DNA of 6,615 nucleotides from Balneolaceae bacterium (GTDB lineage: Bacteria; Bacteroidota; Rhodothermia; Balneolales; Balneolaceae): positions 1-6,615 of the forward strand of contig SKZL01000105.1 in the NCBI GenBank assembly GCA_007127395.1, written 5' to 3'. Shown in pieces: positions 6,062 through 6,615 of this stretch (positions within the stretch are counted from its first letter, which is position 1; the number at the start of each line of letters is the position of its first letter). The position numbers were made by a program, and so were the translations under genes. Under the pieces are notes generated by a model, which saw nothing but the letters and a program-made list of their open reading frames with translations, was not told where the DNA came from and searched no databases.

Positions 6062-6615
6062 ATGAGACTCAAGAACTCAGATCATATACCCAAAAATTAC
6101 GAGCAGATGGACGACAAGGACCTTGTGCATCTGTTCCGTAGAAAAGATGATCAACTTGCATTTCGTGAGTTGATGAATCGTCATCAGGCGAAGGTGTATT
6201 CCTATATCTTCAGCATGATTCAGAACAGGGAAACGGCTAATGACATCTTTCAGGAGACCTTTACAAAGGTCATAACCAAGATGGATGATACCTATAATGA
6301 ACAGGGTAAATGGATCGCCTGGGTGATGAGAATTGCTCATAATGCAACAATTGATTATATCAGAAAACAAAAACGTTTTGTAGACGTTAAAGGCTCATAC
6401 GACGAAGAATCGAAAACCGATTTTTATGAAAGATTGCCGGATGAAGATGCAATCGGGCAGCAGGAAAAGATGGAGCTCGATGAGTCTACATCCAGTTTGT
6501 TGAAGCATATATCGAATTTGCCTGAAGAGCAAAGGACAGTTGTCATGTTGCGTCACTATTATGAAATGCCATTTAAAGAGATTGCAGAACTGACAAATGT
6601 ATCTATTAACACAGC
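6062..6615 (+). CDS. ECF-type sigma-70 family RNA polymerase sigma factor, 3' end cut by window edge
   Basis: Directs RNA polymerase to a subset of promoters, typically for stress or envelope responses. The frame is open from the ATG at 6062 to the right edge, 184 residues. Region 2 spans about 32-105: AFRELMNRHQAKVYSYIFSM, then DIFQETFTKVITKM (61-74; polymerase-contact type motif) and KWIAWVMRIAHNATIDYIRK (83-102, -10 recognition and melting). An acidic linker (about 112-140) joins region 4, LLKHISNLPEEQRTVVMLRH onward from 146, ending inside the helix-turn-helix at EIAELTNVSINT. About 15-20 residues are probably missing. There is no region 1.1 or 3, which is the ECF layout. An in-frame TAG at 6053-6055 makes 6062 the earliest ATG; Met16 at 6107 is an alternative start because the conserved part begins after it. 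No clear Shine-Dalgarno. In ECF systems an anti-sigma gene often follows, which would lie outside the window. Confidence 0.93.
   Translation, partial: MRLKNSDHIPKNYEQMDDKDLVHLFRRKDDQLAFRELMNRHQAKVYSYIFSMIQNRETANDIFQETFTKVITKMDDTYNEQGKWIAWVMRIAHNATIDYIRKQKRFVDVKGSYDEESKTDFYERLPDEDAIGQQEKMELDESTSSLLKHISNLPEEQRTVVMLRHYYEMPFKEIAELTNVSINT

Noticed and set aside
6077..6370. Minus-strand 97-codon open frame
   Set aside because: Antisense to conserved region 2 of the sigma factor gene; the plus frame clearly encodes the protein.
1..6615. A defence island, CRISPR array, retron or mobile element
   Set aside because: No regularly spaced repeats, reverse transcriptase, transposase or integrase motifs, or toxin-antitoxin-sized gene pairs were found; gene content is metabolic, repair and regulatory.

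Overview
The window looks like a chromosomal segment of an AT-leaning Gram-negative bacterium, most likely in or near Bacteroidota/Balneolota/Rhodothermota. This is inferred from the style of the RluA-type synthase, 6-phosphogluconate dehydrogenase and UvrC, from the weak or absent Shine-Dalgarno sequences before most genes, and from the membrane anti-sigma-like protein. No database search was possible, so the taxonomy is tentative.

Layout: positions 1-3923 carry four genes on the minus strand. In transcription order they are an RluA-family RNA pseudouridine synthase (3923-3228), a membrane anti-sigma-factor-like protein (3084-2179), gluconokinase gntK (1980-1489) and 6-phosphogluconate dehydrogenase gnd (1420 to beyond base 1). 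An 84-base divergent spacer follows. Then uvrC (4008-5846) and the start of an ECF-type sigma factor gene (from 6062, cut off by the right edge) run on the plus strand. All gaps between genes are under 220 bases. No tRNA, rRNA, CRISPR array, insertion sequence or phage gene was seen.

Functionally, gntK and gnd form a short gluconate shunt: gluconate is phosphorylated to 6-phosphogluconate, then oxidatively decarboxylated to ribulose 5-phosphate. UvrC is the dual-incision nuclease of nucleotide excision repair. The sigma factor and the anti-sigma-like protein each belong to families that control transcription in response to envelope or stress signals. They are about 3 kb apart and not in one operon, so it is unknown whether they are partners.

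The window is mostly housekeeping, and I see no clear new multi-gene system. The points most worth checking are a UvrC with a rearranged iron-sulfur cysteine set (a Trp where the fourth Cys is expected), an anti-sigma domain that has lost its zinc ligands and sits away from any sigma gene, overlapping divergent promoters between the pseudouridine synthase and uvrC, and a tandem 10-bp repeat in the gntK control region.
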